Shown here: in pieces, positions 6,036-6,702 of the stretch
Layout: each line of letters begins with the position of its first letter
Position numbering within the stretch: the first letter of the stretch is position 1
From: an uncultured Bacteroidota bacterium
GTDB taxonomy: Bacteria; Bacteroidota; Bacteroidia; UBA7662
Length of the DNA: 6,702 nucleotides
Direction: 5' to 3'
Assembly: GCA_903908015.1 (NCBI GenBank)
Contig: CAIVQI010000137.1
Coordinates: 1 to 6,702, forward strand
Program-made: the position numbers and the translations under genes
Notes under the pieces: generated by a model
Seen by the model: the letters and a program-made list of their open reading frames with translations, nothing else
What the model was told of the DNA's origin: nothing
Database searches by the model: none

Positions 6036-6460
6036 GGCATATTTTTTTAGACACGAATGTGCTCATCGACTTCCTGGCGAATCGCCCCCCATTTTCGCTG
6101 GAGTCTGCCAAATTGTTCAATTATTCCTTCAAGAAATTCGTGAAAATCTATGTGTCGGCTGTCTCTTACAATAACCTATACTACATCATACGGAGGTCAA
6201 CCGGCCACGACAGCACCATCAAGATGTTGAACGAATTGCAGGCATGGACGGAAACGGTGGAGGTAACCCGGGAGGTTATTCACTCGTCTTTGATTTCGGA
6301 TTTTCATGATTTTGAGGATGCGATTCAGCATCACAGTGCGAAGCGCGTGGCGAAAATTGAATGTTTGGTGACCCGGGATACAAAGGACTACAGACTCAGT
6401 TCACTTCCGGTCATGACCCCAAGAGAGGCGTTGACGATGATAGAAAATACCGACCGCTGA
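6032..6460 (+). CDS. PIN-domain ribonuclease toxin (VapC-like, PIN_3 type)
   Basis: The 142-residue product is a single PIN domain, a magnesium-dependent RNase fold whose toxin members cut tRNA or rRNA when the antitoxin is lost. Visible acidic residues fit the active site: D7 in IFLDTNVLIDFL, E95 and D96 in DFEDAIQ, and D116 and D119 in TRDTKDY. The position where many VapC toxins carry a glutamate after the first beta-alpha unit reads SAVSYNNLYYII (42-53) with asparagines instead; I recall this as normal for the PIN_3 (PF13470) branch. The length is typical. It shares four bases with the antitoxin gene. Base composition of the pair is visibly more AT-rich than sprA or rlmN, in keeping with acquisition as a mobile toxin-antitoxin cassette. 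Confidence 0.9.
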   Translation: MRHIFLDTNVLIDFLANRPPFSLESAKLFNYSFKKFVKIYVSAVSYNNLYYIIRRSTGHDSTIKMLNELQAWTETVEVTREVIHSSLISDFHDFEDAIQHHSAKRVAKIECLVTRDTKDYRLSSLPVMTPREALTMIENTDR

Positions 6461-6702
6461 AGGGTATGGGATTCTTTGTCGGCATCCCTCCGACCGGGTA
6501 CCTTTGGCATAGTCATCCAAAACCCAGGCGCTTTGTGGTAAAAGCTCATGAATTACGACGGGGAAAAAATGGAGCTTTGGATGCCGGGCGGGTGACTATC
6601 AGGGCGGAGCGTATCGGGGTTTTGCCGTGCGCAACGGGTGAGCAAGGCGAGTTTTTTTAAGACCCTGAAACAATGTTTTGTTGTTGGATTGTCAGGTTTC
6701 AC
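6461..6702 (+). other. Gene-poor right end, no gene I can support
   Basis: After the toxin there are 242 bases with no recognisable gene. Besides the promoter at 6475-6506 it contains a 15-codon ORF at 6548-6595 (begins MNYDGEKM), a T7 run at 6651-6657 and an ATG at 6673 open for ten codons to the window edge (begins MFCCWIV). The T-run follows a GC-rich segment with only a weak 4-bp stem (CCGT-GCGCA-ACGG), so I do not call a terminator with confidence. The edge ATG could be the start of the next gene; ten codons are too few to judge. Confidence 0.35.
6475..6506 (+). promoter_or_regulatory. Near-consensus Bacteroidota promoter downstream of the toxin
   Basis: TTTG at 6475-6478, then exactly 20 bases, then TACCTTTG at 6499-6506, an exact TAnnTTTG box. 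It begins 15 bases after the toxin stop and points rightward, so a transcript would start near 6511-6515. What it serves is unclear: a gene beyond the window edge, a short ORF, or a small RNA. Confidence 0.6.

Overview
The window looks like a piece of a Bacteroidota chromosome, moderately to highly GC-rich for that phylum. Three things point there: the N-terminal third of SprA, the giant outer-membrane translocon of the type IX secretion system, which is confined to this phylum; promoters of the form TTG-N17..20-TAnnTTTG; and start codons without strong Shine-Dalgarno sequences. I cannot name the genus.

Left part (1-4264, all minus strand): rlmN, ruvA and sprA follow one another in the same direction. 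rlmN (radical SAM 23S rRNA/tRNA methyltransferase) overlaps ruvA (Holliday junction DNA-binding subunit) by 17 bases. ruvA is followed by about 200-250 bases holding a 27-bp tandem repeat, then sprA, which runs off the left edge. sprA has no ATG at the expected place: an ACG sits exactly where the signal peptide should begin. The sprA frame is nevertheless open through the repeats back to the ruvA stop.

Middle (4265-5547): a 134-base divergent spacer, then a plus-strand gene for an unnamed protein of about 382 residues. It has a four-cysteine motif (CX4C-X15-CX2C) in the middle and a C-terminal half that looks like a DNA-binding winged-helix fold. This is the least understood gene here.

Right part (5548-6702): a 239-base spacer with two hairpins and a clear Bacteroidota promoter, then a two-gene toxin-antitoxin operon. 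It encodes a ribbon-helix-helix-like antitoxin and a PIN-domain ribonuclease toxin, overlapping by ATGA. The last 242 bases hold no gene I can support. They do carry a second near-consensus promoter (TTTG-N20-TACCTTTG) that fires out of the right edge or into an unrecognised transcript.

The left block is core housekeeping and secretion. The right block (unknown zinc-finger-like protein plus toxin-antitoxin pair) looks like accessory DNA next to it.
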